From contig LSRX01000586.1 in the NCBI GenBank assembly GCA_001939145.1, forward strand, positions 275,159 through 339,158: DNA of 64,000 bases. Direction: 5' to 3'. This stretch comes from Symbiodinium microadriaticum (lineage: Eukaryota > Sar > Dinophyceae > Suessiales > Symbiodiniaceae). The number at the start of each line of letters is the position of its first letter. Within the stretch, counting starts at the first letter, position 1. The notes under the pieces are model-generated. The model had not been told where the DNA came from. It did not search any database and saw nothing but the letters and a program-made list of their open reading frames with translations. A program made the position numbers and the translations under genes. This document shows positions 42,556 through 52,471 of the stretch, piece by piece.

Positions 42556-42660
42556 CCCAGAGACAGACGCCCCGAGGAGCGTCGGAAGTCGAACCTCGCG
42601 TCGCAGAAGCGCGGCTCCACGCTGCAGCCGCCCACTCCAGCCGCCGGGCCGAAGTTATTG
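42556..42660 (+). CDS. Exon-like coding island after the telomeric array
   Basis: PRDRRPEERRKSNLASQKRG, STLQPPTPAAGPKLLG; GC3 26/29 in the core. GTAGAT at 42661 is a possible donor. Basic then Pro-rich, likely disordered; no family recognised. Confidence 0.48.
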
Positions 42661-42708
42661 GGTAGATTCTGTATTCTGTATTCTGTATTATATTATACTA
42701 TCTATCTG

Positions 42709-42745
42709 TCTCTCTCTCTCTCTCTACATATATATATATATATAG
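42709..42745. repeat. (TC)n and (TA)n microsatellite
   Basis: CTCTCTCTCTCTCT followed by ATATATATATATATA. Confidence 0.9.
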
Positions 42746-42843
42746 ATTGATTGTTGATTATGTCTTATAGTTGTGAGAACTGAGGTTGGCTCAGCTAGGT
42801 CCTCGGGTCGCAGCTTCAAGATCTGTTGCGAAAAACCTGAATT

Positions 42844-42945
42844 TACTTATAGTCTCCATTGTAGTTCCTGTTTGGGGTTACCTTGCAGGATTCTAAACCT
42901 AGAAATGTGTAAGCCGACAATGAACTACAATGGAGACTATAGGTA
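42844..42945. mobile_element. Family A foldback element, copy A7
   Basis: 102 bases. Arms TACTTATAGTCTCCATTGTA... and ...ACAATGGAGACTATAGGTA; the core keeps GGGTTACCTTGCAGGATTCT. It is the most diverged copy, yet its two arms match each other almost perfectly. Confidence 0.8.
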
Positions 42946-43033
42946 TGGCATGTGGCGGAATGTATGCATTGCTCCGGCAGGTTCTTCAAGACATGCACAG
43001 GATAAATCGCCCTCGTACTCATTTTGTGAATGA

Positions 43034-45425
43034 TGCCTGCACTGTTGCGGAGTCAGTTGTACAGTCACCGTTGCCATTATCACCAGCATCATCGCCACCA
43101 CACTCAGCACCGGCACCAGCCGCAACTTCATCATTGCCGTCCTCATCATCATCATCATCATCACCACCATCACCATCATCATCATGAGCATCATCCATGA
43201 TCATCATCATGTTGCCGGAGTACATGTGCAAGCCGCAGACAATGCACGGCGGTTCGAAGCATGGCCCATGTTTTGAAGTGCGCTCGGGCAAAGTGCAGAC
43301 TGTGAGCTTCCCGCTGGCCCGTCCCAGAAACCAGAGCGATTGACATCTCACCTATTCCCAAGCTGAGCTTAACTTCTGAGCCTCCTTGGGCATCCTAGCG
43401 ACCTTCACTCGCACACCAGCCGCTGAAAGATATTAACACCTCAGGTACATAGACGCTAAGGCCCTTGTTGTCTTGAGCTATGCCCCTCCCTCTCCATACC
43501 TTTTTTCGTACGTAGATGTCGCAGCTTGTATGACACAGGCCCAAGAAGAGGGAAGCGCCTTCGAAGAAACTGGCCGTCCGATCGACTTTGAGACTTTGAC
43601 ACCGATTCTACACTAGCTCCCGACAACCAGGTACGAATATCTTTCTTTGGAACTCTTTGTGACTCGATCCTTGTCGTCGTCGCTACCGCTGCCGGTGGTC
43701 GAGCAGTCGCCACCTCGTGTTCCATGAACTGTATTCGCACCCTCAACTTCATGAGCATCATCGTCACCATGCATCATCCATGCTGGCATGATAACCATGA
43801 ACGGCGGTAATGCATATACTCCTCTCATCATGATTAGTTGCTCGCAGCCGAGGCGGGCAGCAGCCGCCCAGCGACCAAGGCCTGCATGGTCCAGCATCCC
43901 TAGTTGCGCCTTCCCTACCAACAAATCTATTTTCCTCGGCTCCAATTTCAGTCCTCGAGGGTCGCGAGCCTGCATCTTACCCAAAGTTGGATCTTGGGCA
44001 AAGGCACGGTTCAACAGTCTAGAGAGGTTGCGTTCAGGCTTCATCACATTTGATAGGTTGAACAGGGTGGATGCGCTGCATACTACCGGCATACAGGGGC
44101 AGATAAGGAGTCGCCACAAGGATCGCCATGATTCCTGTTTCACAGTGGTCAATCCCGGTCCAGACTGCTTCTGCTGAGACCCAAAACTTCAAACTCTAAA
44201 CTCCCTAAACCTCAAAACCCCAGAACCCTGAACCCGAAAACCCTAAAGCCGTAAACCCAACACCCTGAAGCCCTTACAGTAGCCTTCATAGAAGCTTATT
44301 TAAAAGCAACCCTAGGCTAGAACATCCGCTCGACTATCATCTCTGTCAGGGCTTCCGGCGCGTGTCTGCTGCGATGGCCAAGGCAAAGTCTTTCGGGTCT
44401 TGCGATTTTCAGTCCTTCGAAGGCTTACTGGTTTAGTGTTTTGTGTTTATGTGTTTGTGGGTCTGTGGGTTTAGGTGGGTTGTGGCTTAGCGGTTTAGGG
44501 GTTTAGGGTTTAGTGATAGGTAGAACAGTGTGCGACCATGTAGCATATGATTACTGCAGCATAACTGTTGGGCTCAGACATTCCTCCTTCAGAGTATTCA
44601 TTGATTCATGACACAACTGATTCTAGGAGAAAAACCAGTAATCGAGATTTGAGTCAGTAGCTCGAAATCGTTTCCAACTGTGAAATATGGCGGCGACAGC
44701 CTCTCTCATGTTTAGACATATCTGTCAGTTTATCAGTCTGTCTACCTGTCTGCCTATCTATCTATCTATCTATCTGCATTCCTACCTATCTATTGGACCT
44801 ATATCTATCTATCGGTCGTTCTATCGTTCTGTTTTTTGTTAGTTCTGTGTTTCTTCTTTTTGTCAATCTATCTCTCAATCTCTGTGTCTGCGTGGGGTTG
44901 GCTCATATCTTCTGGCAAGTAGCTGTCGTTATTCGTCTTGCTGAGAACGGCCATGCCGGCACCGCAATGGTGTGTTATGCCTGGTTTCCTCTCAGCACAG
45001 GGTCCCAGAAGCTAAGCTGACTGAACCCCGGAATCCTGGAGGCATTTTTGGCTTGAGACCCCCTTACCATAAATCCACGAAGGAATATATAACATTTGAC
45101 CCATCTTTCCAAAAACCTGGGAAACAGATGCTGATGCGTCCTGGTTCCTGTCACACAGACCACTACAGCCCCCTGTAGAGCTGTAGACCCGAAACCGAAA
45201 ATCTAAACTGCAGAAGGCTTCGCGATTGAGGGTAAAGTAGTACCCGACAATGTGCTGCCAGGTTGCGCTGCTCCAAGCACCTGCCAATGCCTCGGTCGCT
45301 TAGGGCCCAGGGCTTCGAGCCTTTCGGGCAAAACCTGCTCCGGCGAAAGTGAACTGATGAAGTTATTCGAGTGTCTGTGACCTTCCGGAAGCTTTCGGCG
45401 CGGAGTTATCCAGAGTGTTTAAGAT
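43034..45425. other. Microsatellites and unresolved opposed frames
   Basis: CAT repeats at 43120-43213 and (CTAT)n at 44744-44833. Long frames overlap on opposite strands at 43788-44177 (+) and 43613-44152 (-). Both have protein-like stretches and neither is decisive. CCCTAAA-like sequence lies at 44195-44270 and TTTAGGG-like at 44495-44515. Confidence 0.4.
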
Positions 45426-45686
45426 TTGGGAGTGCGTGAGTTCCATAGTTATGGGGTCGAAAGTCTGATTCAAATTTTGTCCGGGGAGGCTCGTTCTTGT
45501 GAGCGCGTGATGCCTTCGTGTGGGAACCACACCTCAAGCCCTAAAAAAATGTCGAGCGCGGCGGTACGGAAGGACGCCACCTCAAATCCTTCGACAAACT
45601 TGAGCCCTACACCCGAACGCCTTCCAAAGCCAACACAAGCCCTTCCGCTCGAAACCCATATCCTCAGAAGCACGACTTTGCCCTGA
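45426..45686 (+). CDS. Candidate coding region, 86 codons
   Basis: REFHSYGVESLIQILSGEAR, SCERVMPSCGNHTSSPKKMS, SAAVRKDATSNPSTNLSPTP, TGA at 45684. It opens with TTG; the first ATG is at 45510. The second half is Ser/Thr/Pro-rich and probably disordered. No family recognised. Confidence 0.38.
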   Translation: MGVREFHSYGVESLIQILSGEARSCERVMPSCGNHTSSPKKMSSAAVRKDATSNPSTNLSPTPERLPKPTQALPLETHILRSTTLP

Positions 45687-45748
45687 AGTCTGCTTTATCC
45701 AAGCCCAGTTGAGAACAAGTCCCGAACCCTAAGCCTTAAACCCCACAA

Positions 45749-45830
45749 GCAATCGCTTTCGAGGCAAAGCCCAAGGCCAAGCCCGTGCCCATGGCTTGCC
45801 GCCTCCTCGGGCGCCTTAATGGGACTTCAG
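45749..45830 (+). CDS. Exon-like coding island
   Basis: AIAFEAKPKAKPVPMACRLL then GRLNGTS; GC3 19/22 at its centre. CCCCACAAG| is a possible acceptor. CCCTAAGCCTTAAACCCC lies upstream and GGTTTAGGGTATAGGGG ~25 bases downstream. No family recognised. Confidence 0.45.
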
Positions 45831-46398
45831 GCTGTCTTACTTTTGGGATTATGGTTTAGGGTATAGGGGTTTGGCGTTGAGGGGTTTAGGGTTTAGGGCT
45901 TTTTGGGTTTATGGTTGAGGCCGTAGGATTTAAGGACTTGTAGATAGAGGCTTGTTGAAGGTCGCATTCGAGAGTTTGGTGCTGCACCAGAGAGATCTCT
46001 TTAACTTTGGTTTGTTGAGCGCATCTCTGTTTTTGATTTTTCTTTTTCACCGCTTTATCCTGGCTCAGCGATTGCCTTAGCGACTTCTCGACCAGAGGGC
46101 TGCGAATGATTGTGGCGCATCAATCAACGTTCGGAGTCCTAAACCTCAAGACCGCTCATGTAGGCTCGTAGGGGCAATTGAGGCTGGGGTGGGTGGGGTG
46201 TTGGCTTTCAACCTGTAACGTATGTAAATACACATGGATGCATCTGGTTTTGCTGTAAAATGCTAGGGTGTTCTGTGCATCTATCGCTCAGACGGTCAGG
46301 TAAGTCTGACGGCATGAAAGGTTTGACTCGAACAGGCAAACAGCCAGACTCGTACAGACTTTACTCCGGACCCAAAACCCTTAGAAGCCCCAAGCCCT

Positions 46399-46492
46399 TA
46401 CCCAAAGGCTCCATAGTAGTTCCTATTTGGGATTACCTTATAGGATCCCAAGTATAAACCACAAAAAGGAACTACTATGGAGCCCATGGGTA
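46399..46492. mobile_element. Family A foldback element, copy A5
   Basis: 94 bases. Arms TACCCAAAGGCTCCATAGTA... and ...TACTATGGAGCCCATGGGTA; core GGGATTACCTTATAGGATCC. Preceded by telomere-like AAACCCTTAGAAGCCCC. Confidence 0.85.
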
Positions 46493-46512
46493 GACTCAGA
46501 AACTGCGACCCT

Positions 46513-46674
46513 ATGCCGAAACGAAGCGAACGCGGAGCGCAGCTCGGAGACTTCCTTTCTCTCCGAGGTCCTCGGTGCCTGAAGGGCGACATTCCCTCCT
46601 TCCCCTACGTATCTGCTGGCCTCCTCAGCTGGTGGAGGGATGTTTGGGCCCGGAGTCTTCTTCCGGCTCCGTAA
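46513..46674 (+). CDS. Candidate small protein or exon, 53 aa
   Basis: ATG-initiated MPKRSERGAQLGDFLSLRGP, RCLKGDIPSFPYVSAGLLSW, WRDVWARSLLPAP, TAA at 46672; GC3 ~33/52. It begins 20 bases after foldback element A5. No family recognised. Confidence 0.38.
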   Translation: MPKRSERGAQLGDFLSLRGPRCLKGDIPSFPYVSAGLLSWWRDVWARSLLPAP

Positions 46675-47416
46675 CTCGATCTGCTCAGGGTTCCGGCTCC
46701 GGGAGGCTTCAGGCTCTCTCGGCTTGAGACATAGAGAGTCTATGTCTATGTTGTAGTGAGAGCAGAATCATGGTAGTGTTGCGGGTCGGTGGACAGGCTA
46801 CCGGCTGCTCCTCCATGGGGCTTTGGATGGCATGCCCTATAATAGAAAGGATCTATTACCCTTACTACCCATACCTGAGCCCCTGGGTCCCAAAATCTAA
46901 TGACTCTGAAGCCCCGTAATTTGTAAACCTTTCACCACTGTCCATTGCAAGCTCATGAAAACTGATTATTATGAGTGCATGTAGAATTTCGGGCTCAGCA
47001 GGAATGCTGGAAAGCGTTTAGTATGCTTGTTCTCGAGAGGAGACTGTTAATTAATAAACACTCTACCATGCATGTCGCGAGTAGCCGGGTGGTTGGTGTC
47101 CCATCGCGCATGCCTGTGGTTACCAATTGGGACTAGTTCTCCTTCCTCGTGTCGACTCACGTTATATGCCTTGCTTGCTAATTACGTGGGGATCCCTGGA
47201 GCAACTAGGACTGCAAGTACTGTAATTTGCAGTTTTTAAGCAAACCAGTTTAACTAAACAAAACTAGAGTAACCTTCTTGATACACTTCAGTTACGTCCC
47301 CGGACCCGACCCTTTACGCAGCGAAGAGTCATAGGTCGGAGACCTGAGCCGCACGCACAGCGTCGACACCTCCGCACCGATCGGTGGGTGCCTCACGGTA
47401 TCACTGGGATTACGAT

Positions 47417-47518
47417 AGGGGTCTGAATAAGCAGGATTAGTAGTTTTTGTTTTATAGCCCCGATATGGTTGAAGTATGATGTACCGCAAAACCCTGTTCT
47501 AATGGAGGAAGGGCCCTA
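47417..47518. mobile_element. Family H foldback element, copy H2
   Basis: Left end ATAGGGGTCTGAATAAGCAG, internal ATATGGTTGAAGTATGATGT and ACCGCAAAACCCTGTTCTAA, right end AAGGGCCCT. It shares order and spacing with H1. Confidence 0.6.
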
Positions 47519-47730
47519 CATTAGATGTTTAACATATGCCATGTAATGTGGCTCTTATTGCTGTTAGTGCCGCTGCAACCAACCATCCTTGCTGTGGTCA
47601 TTCCCACAATTTGAAGTTTGTTCCACACAATCCCTAGCAAATCCTCAAACAACGCAACTTGCAGATTGTAGATATACGGAGACCAGCCAGAACGCAGCAC
47701 ACAACACCCTAAAGAAGGGTATTACTTTAC

Positions 47731-47880
47731 ATGGGATCCCAAGCCCCTGTGGGCCAAGATGAGTCGACGAGCTCCTCGGCAACCAGCGCGGCAGAGGCAG
47801 GGGACAGCGAAGGCGCGGCTTCTGTTGAACCCGCAAATCCAGGGCGGCCTCGAAAAGCTACCGCTCGCACTGCCTGCAGG
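47731..47880 (+). CDS. Candidate coding island with a GRPRK motif
   Basis: QDESTSSSATSAAEAGDSEG, AASVEPANPGRPRKATARTA. A low-complexity acidic Ser/Ala region is followed by PGRPRKA (codons 47839-47859), which fits the core of an AT-hook (GRP flanked by basic residues). One motif alone is weak evidence for DNA binding. It may end at CTGCAG|GAAACC. Confidence 0.38.
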
Positions 47881-47943
47881 AAACCAAACTCACTAAACCC
47901 TACGCCCCCAATTAGACCCTATAAAGCCTAAACCCCAACCAAC

Positions 47944-48024
47944 AAAGCTTCCTTTGCTCGAGGCGAGCTGCAGCCGGACGACCCCGAGGCCGACGCTTCC
48001 GAGCAGTTCTGTCGGTGTAGGTTT
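47944..48024 (+). CDS. Exon-like coding island
   Basis: KASFARGELQPDDPEADASE then QFCR; GC3 about 17/23. It ends TGTCG|GTGTAGG. AGACCCTATAAAGCCTAAAC lies just upstream. Acidic; no family recognised. Confidence 0.42.
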
Positions 48025-48049
48025 CATGCCTTATAGATCCTTATAATGT

Positions 48050-48148
48050 AGGGGCCGAAATAATTACCAACACTATTTTTGGGGGTTCCTTATTATGGTT
48101 ATAGTATCACATACACGAAAACCCTATGCTAATTATTAAGGCCCTTAA
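48050..48148. mobile_element. Family H foldback element, copy H1
   Basis: About 99 bases. TAGGGGCCGAAATAATTACC at the left, AATTATTAAGGCCCTTAA at the right; the centre has TTATGGTTATAGTATCACAT. It begins ~25 bases after the exon at 47944. Confidence 0.7.
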
Positions 48149-49256
48149 ATGCTGCATTATAGGGGGCTTAGGGTTTATACGTAGGAAGATTGCGGGTCCG
48201 AGAGTCGCAGCCTGGAATCCCGGTGTGTACTGTTTCGGACGCGGCTCGTCTCGTGAACGGAAATCGAGGTTTTGGTTATTGGTGGTTGGGATTCTTTAGG
48301 GGTTTCGGGTTTAGGGGTTTGGGGTTTAGGGGTTTAATTAGGGGTTTAGGATTTTGAGGCCTATAACCAAAGCTTTCTTTGCAGGATGTGTGGGCGGGAA
48401 GCGGGTGTTGTGGAAGCCAGGCCCCTTTTGTAGGGATGATCATCGGAAGGACAACAGCAGTTGAGTGGTGTCTCTTTGATTTTGAATCACCAAGAAGTCC
48501 CTAATGTCGCAGAGCTTAAACTAAACATTTGAGACCCGGTCCCAAGACCAAAGATGCAGCCCGAAGCCAAAACGTTTTTGTTACGCATTCTCACGAAGGC
48601 CCGAAGGGCCCAAGCACTTCAAAATCAGCACTCCCGCAAATATCAACCCGTACCCTAAGCCAAGCACCTGATTTTGGGTTGTTCGGATGCTTACCCGGGA
48701 CTCTGATTACCTACAGTTTTATGGGTTCTACCTACTACAGTAATCAAGTGGTAATGGCTGCTAATCTGTAGGTCAAGAGAGTTACAGGTAGGGTAAGAGC
48801 CTAGCGGATAGCCCTGGCGAGGCTGCGCGGGAGCTGGGTGAGGACTGAACAGCTGCAAATGGGGAGCTGTCGGGCTGGCATTTCAGAAGTTTTCCTGGGC
48901 CCGTTGGTCTAGGGGTTTCCGGCAAGGGAGTGCGTAACTAACTGTTTCTGTACGGTAAATGGGGTTCGGTCTTCGGTAGATCAAGACTTGGAAATGGGCT
49001 TCCGCCTGCTCACAAAGTTGGACCATTTCTGTCTTCGCAGAATCTAAACCCTTCTAATCCCGGAGCAAACCTCTAAACCGGCGAGGACATCGTCCTGTCC
49101 TGGGCAACCGGCGCAGCGGCCTCGGGTGGTTGGGTTTGAGGGATAGGAGATTCGGACTCAAGCGTTGAGGCAGGCTTGTGGGCTTCAGGGTTACGGGTTG
49201 CGCATGGGGGACTCAAATGTAGGGTCCCAGGCGGATCAGGGCTTCGTCTCAGCCAG
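48149..49256. other. Intron-like sequence with weak islands
   Basis: TTTAGGG-like sequence at 48165-48180 and 48295-48350. A small frame at 48808-48852 (ADSPGEAARELGED) may be an exon ending at G|GTGAGG. 49073-49264 is open on the - strand. Confidence 0.35.
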
Positions 49257-49396
49257 GTTGGCATCGCTTCCTGTCTTGGTTTCTCATAGACCCTACCCCG
49301 ACAATTGGTGCTGTTGAGGTGCTCACCGAAGGTGTCGTGCTGTGCAAAGATGAGCAGGGCACCCAGATTTCCGGCTTGGGGTTTGCGGCCAGATGA
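49257..49396 (+). CDS. Exon-like coding island
   Basis: WHRFLSWFLIDPTPTIGAVE, VLTEGVVLCKDEQGTQISGL, GFAAR, TGA at 49394. CAGCCAG| (49256) is a plausible acceptor. The VEVLTEGVVLCKDEQG segment has alternating hydrophobic residues, as in beta strands. No family recognised. Confidence 0.42.
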
Positions 49397-49499
49397 GGGT
49401 TGAGGATTCGGGACCTAGGGTGTTTGCTCTGAAGCAAATCCGGCCGAAAGTGCCATCGCTGAGCACTTCAACTTAGATCTCCTGAACTCCGCAAGCTCC

Positions 49500-49916
49500 A
49501 TGTCTGCATTTCGGCTTCTTTCAATCGCTGGAAAGTCTCGCGGCGTCAGAATCAGAAAGCCCTCCGGACTCGGCTTTTGCAGTCACGACTTCAACATGCA
49601 GAAGTTTTGGCGAATAAATTTACAGCATATTCAGACTATACAAGACTCCACGAACTCCAAGTGCTCGTGCTCTGGCCAGGCGTGGAGACTACTTCCGATG
49701 GTGCGGGCCCAGGTGTGCTGGAGGAGCCTTGCTGTATGCTTCTGTATGGTGTCAGCAGGGGGCACAATGATACTTAACCTGACTACCGATGGAAACTTGC
49801 GACACCTGGAAAGCCTCGTGCCCAAATGCTTGTTGCCCGCACGCACTCCACAGGGGCAAGGAACCTCCGAGATCCGTAGAAATTTGGATCCGACCTCTGA
49901 CTTTGGGATCGTTTAA
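49500..49916 (+). CDS. Open frame of 138 codons, doubtful
   Basis: ATG-initiated MSAFRLLSIAGKSRGVRIRK to TAA at 49914. A different frame inside it (49577 on: LQHAEVLANKFTAYSDYTRL) looks at least as coding, so an exon in either frame is possible. No family recognised. Confidence 0.25.
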   Translation: MSAFRLLSIAGKSRGVRIRKPSGLGFCSHDFNMQKFWRINLQHIQTIQDSTNSKCSCSGQAWRLLPMVRAQVCWRSLAVCFCMVSAGGTMILNLTTDGNLRHLESLVPKCLLPARTPQGQGTSEIRRNLDPTSDFGIV

Positions 49917-50672
49917 AGGGGGGTATGTCGGGATCCTACTAGGTAGGGATTTTGTAGGAACCTCAGGGAGTACAAGGGCGAAACGGGGTCTAGGTTTCAT
50001 ATACCGTCCTTGAGGCATAGCTCCATCATTGAACATCCCGACTTTGAGATGGAAGATACCCTTGAGGGGGATTATTGAGTGATATACACTCTTGTGCTAA
50101 GTATCCGCGAAGTCCTGATAGCTGTTGGGCTCGTTTGGGGTAAACGTCCGAAACGTCTGTCTCCTGGACTCAGGTTGGCAAGGATCGTTCTCTACGACAT
50201 GCTCGACGAAGACGTTCTTCAGGTGCCCCGCTGGATCCCTTCGTCGAAGCTTCGGGCTAAGGGTCCTGAACCGTCAAGCTGCAATTGCAGTGGGATTCTT
50301 GTCCTTTAGACAAATTATTCGAGCTGCTGCTGGCTACGGCCCGAATCTCGTTTTTACACGCCTGCGTACTTCCCTGCAGCCTCGTCTCTGTTGAATCTCA
50401 TCGAAGAAATCATAGATACAGGAAGGAATACATGCCCCGACTCCTCACGCGGTTCCATGCCAAGGGTGCCTAAGCTACAAGGCGCTACGAGATTTTGGAG
50501 GTGGCCGAAACCCTAAACCCTATAAGCTCTAAACCCCAAGCCCTAAACTCTAGGCACTACGCCCTGAACCCTTTAGACCCTAAGCCCCAAGCCCGAAGCC
50601 CTAAACCCCAAACCCGATAAACTCTGAGCCCCTAATCCCCAAGCCCTCTAGACCCTCAGCCCAAGACATTTT

Positions 50673-50842
50673 CCAGAGAGCCCAAAACCCCTTAAATAAC
50701 AAAAATACACTTTAAAATCATAAGATAAAGGCCTCTACAGGTTCAGGTATATTCCTTAATTGTAGTTTTCAGGTATATATTCCTAAATTGTAGTTTTCAG
50801 GTGTATATTCCTTAAATTAAGGGGTGTATTCGGGCTCTCTGG
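50673..50842. mobile_element. Family B foldback element, copy B1
   Basis: About 170 bases. CCAGAGAGCCCAAAACCCCT at the left, AGGGGTGTATTCGGGCTCTC at the right. The interior has three tandem copies of a ~29-base unit containing TAGTTTTCAGGTATATATTC. An exon-like island begins a few bases after it. Confidence 0.75.
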
Positions 50843-50846
50843 GATT

Positions 50847-50941
50847 TCTGAGCGCGAGGAGCGGGCGAAGTCCCGGGGCAGCTCTAGGGGCCAGGACGCT
50901 CCCAAAAGGGGCTTCGCTTTGTCCGTTAAGGGCTTTCCGGG
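50847..50941 (+). CDS. Exon-like coding island with a GTGTAGGG donor
   Basis: SEREERAKSRGSSRGQDAPK, RGFALSVKGFP; GC3 24/31. It ends CCGGG|GTGTAGGGTTTAAGG. Basic, RS/RG-rich and probably disordered. Its last ~35 bases are duplicated 79 bases downstream. Confidence 0.45.
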
Positions 50942-51022
50942 GTGTAGGGTTTAAGGTTTAGGGTTTAGGTGGGGTTTAGGGTTTAGGGGGCTTCGCTTTG
51001 TCCGTCAAGGGCTTTCTGGGGT
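50907..51022. repeat. Two direct copies of a ~36-base segment
   Basis: GGGGCTTCGCTTTGTCCGTT at 50908 and GGGGCTTCGCTTTGTCCGTC at 50987, each continuing AAGGGCTTTC(C/T)GGGGT. The spacer is TTTAGGG-like. The second copy looks like an exon end duplicated with its telomere-like neighbour. Confidence 0.75.
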
Positions 51023-51462
51023 AAGGGGTCTATCATAAGGGTTTAGGGTTCTGCAAGGGGGGTAAAAGCTCTCAGCTCCCGGCAGAGTTGAGAAGAGGGC
51101 TCCTTTTAAGGGGTTCTTTAAGGATTCCATAAGGGACCTGGGGGACTACAAAAGGGGGTTCTGCAAAAGGTTCCATAGGGGATCTGAAGTAATTCCTCGG
51201 GGGGGTACTTTAAGAAAGGGGGTTCTTTCAGGATTCCATAAGGGATCTGGGGTGCAATAGGGGAGTTCTATAAGGGTTCTATAGGGGGTCTGCAGTACTT
51301 GGGCTCAGGGCCGGTTTGAGGTTCAAAGTCTGATGCAATAGTACCAGCATTGCAGAAAATGGTGATCACTTCAGGAGCCATGGCAAGCATGACTCAGGTC
51401 GTTAAGCTGTTCAGGGTTTGGGCCCTAGTTTTGGCGAATAAACGAACATGTTGTCGTGTGTG

Positions 51463-51523
51463 TATGTATGTATGTATGTATGTATGTATGTATGTATGTA
51501 TGTATGTATGTATGTATGTGTGT
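51463..51523. repeat. (GTAT)n microsatellite ending at an N
   Basis: Perfect TATG repeat followed by GTGTGT and the N at 51524. On the right of the N, CTTCTATAAGG units repeat (51528-51578). Confidence 0.95.
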
Positions 51524-51609
51524 NAGGGCTTCTATAAGGCTTCTATAAGGTATATAGACCTTCTATAAGGCTCCTATAGCGGTAACTACCCACCTGAAAA
51601 TGTCCTAGA

Positions 51610-51975
51610 CTAAACCCTAAAGCCTCTAAACCCTAAACCCTAAGGGCCCTAAATCCTAAACCCTAACGGCCCTACACCCTAAACCTTAAAGGCCCTAAAC
51701 CCTAAACCCTTAAAAGAAATCATGTAGATCCCTCTCAGACCCAATCAGAAGTTGAAGTCGGGAGCTGCTCCAGGATATTAGCTTGGATCGGAGCCATTCG
51801 ACCACCCTAAACCCCTAAACCCCTCCACCCCTAAACCCTTAAAAACCCTAAACCCTTAACAACCCTAAATCCTTAAAAAAGCCCTAAGCCCTCAAAATCC
51901 CCTTAACCCCTAAATCCTGAAATACCCTAAACCCTTTCGAGACCTTAAACCCTAAACCCCTAACACCCCCAAACC
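51610..51975. repeat. Degenerate CCCTAAA-rich region
   Basis: Two dense patches (51610-51716 and 51803-51975) of CCCTAAA, CCCTTAAA and CCCCTAAA units. They lead up to the acceptor of the exon at 52015. Confidence 0.85.
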
Positions 51976-52014
51976 TCGCCCCCCCCCGAACCTCGCCCCT
52001 GCCGGGGCCCACAG

Positions 52015-52137
52015 GCTTCACTGGGGAGATTAGCTTGGAGCCCTTCGACAACCAGATTCACAAGCCTGTTTCCCTGGATCTGCCGTCGAACCGCCTCGTC
52101 CTCTTCCGGGAGGCCCGCTGTTTGCTTATGATGCGCG
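52015..52137 (+). CDS. Internal exon between CCCTAAA and TTTAGGG sequence
   Basis: Clear borders: GGCCCACAG| at 52014 and ATGCGCG|GTTTAGGGTTTATGG at 52138. The frame reads FTGEISLEPFDNQIHKPVSL, DLPSNRLVLFREARCLLMMR; GC3 32/41. The segment LPSNRLVLFRE resembles the strand near the second iron-binding His of 2OG-Fe(II) dioxygenases (prolyl-4-hydroxylase-like), but one exon is too short to assign. A degraded copy of its start occurs at ~51770. Confidence 0.55.
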
Positions 52138-52328
52138 GTTTAGGGTTTATGGTTTCCCTGTTGTTTTTGGGCAGCTGTATGATTTTTTTGTGTACTTTAA
52201 AAGTTTTCCTTGCTGCTTGTTTGGCGCGTTGTCGAGTTTCTCATTTGGGTTTTGGGAGTTGTAAACTGAAGTACCCAATCTTTAATAATTTAATTTAAAC
52301 GCTGCGCGTCGTCCGCCTCGGCCCGGCC

Positions 52329-52432
52329 GTATGTATGTATGTATGTATGTATGTGTGTATGTGTGTATGTGTGTATGTGTGTATGTGTGTATGTGTGTAT
52401 GTATGTATGCATGCATGTGTGTACACATACAT
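52329..52432. repeat. (GTAT)n/(GTGTAT)n microsatellite
   Basis: TATG repeats then TGTGTA hexamers, upstream of endonuclease copy 2. Confidence 0.95.
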
Positions 52433-52471
52433 GGATGTATGTCGTAATGGAATTCCGGAGGCCGGAAGAGT

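Noticed and set aside
43613-44152. 179-codon - strand frame with an acidic segment
   Set aside because: Protein-like in parts, but opposed by a 129-codon + frame; no motif or splice evidence decides, so left uncalled.
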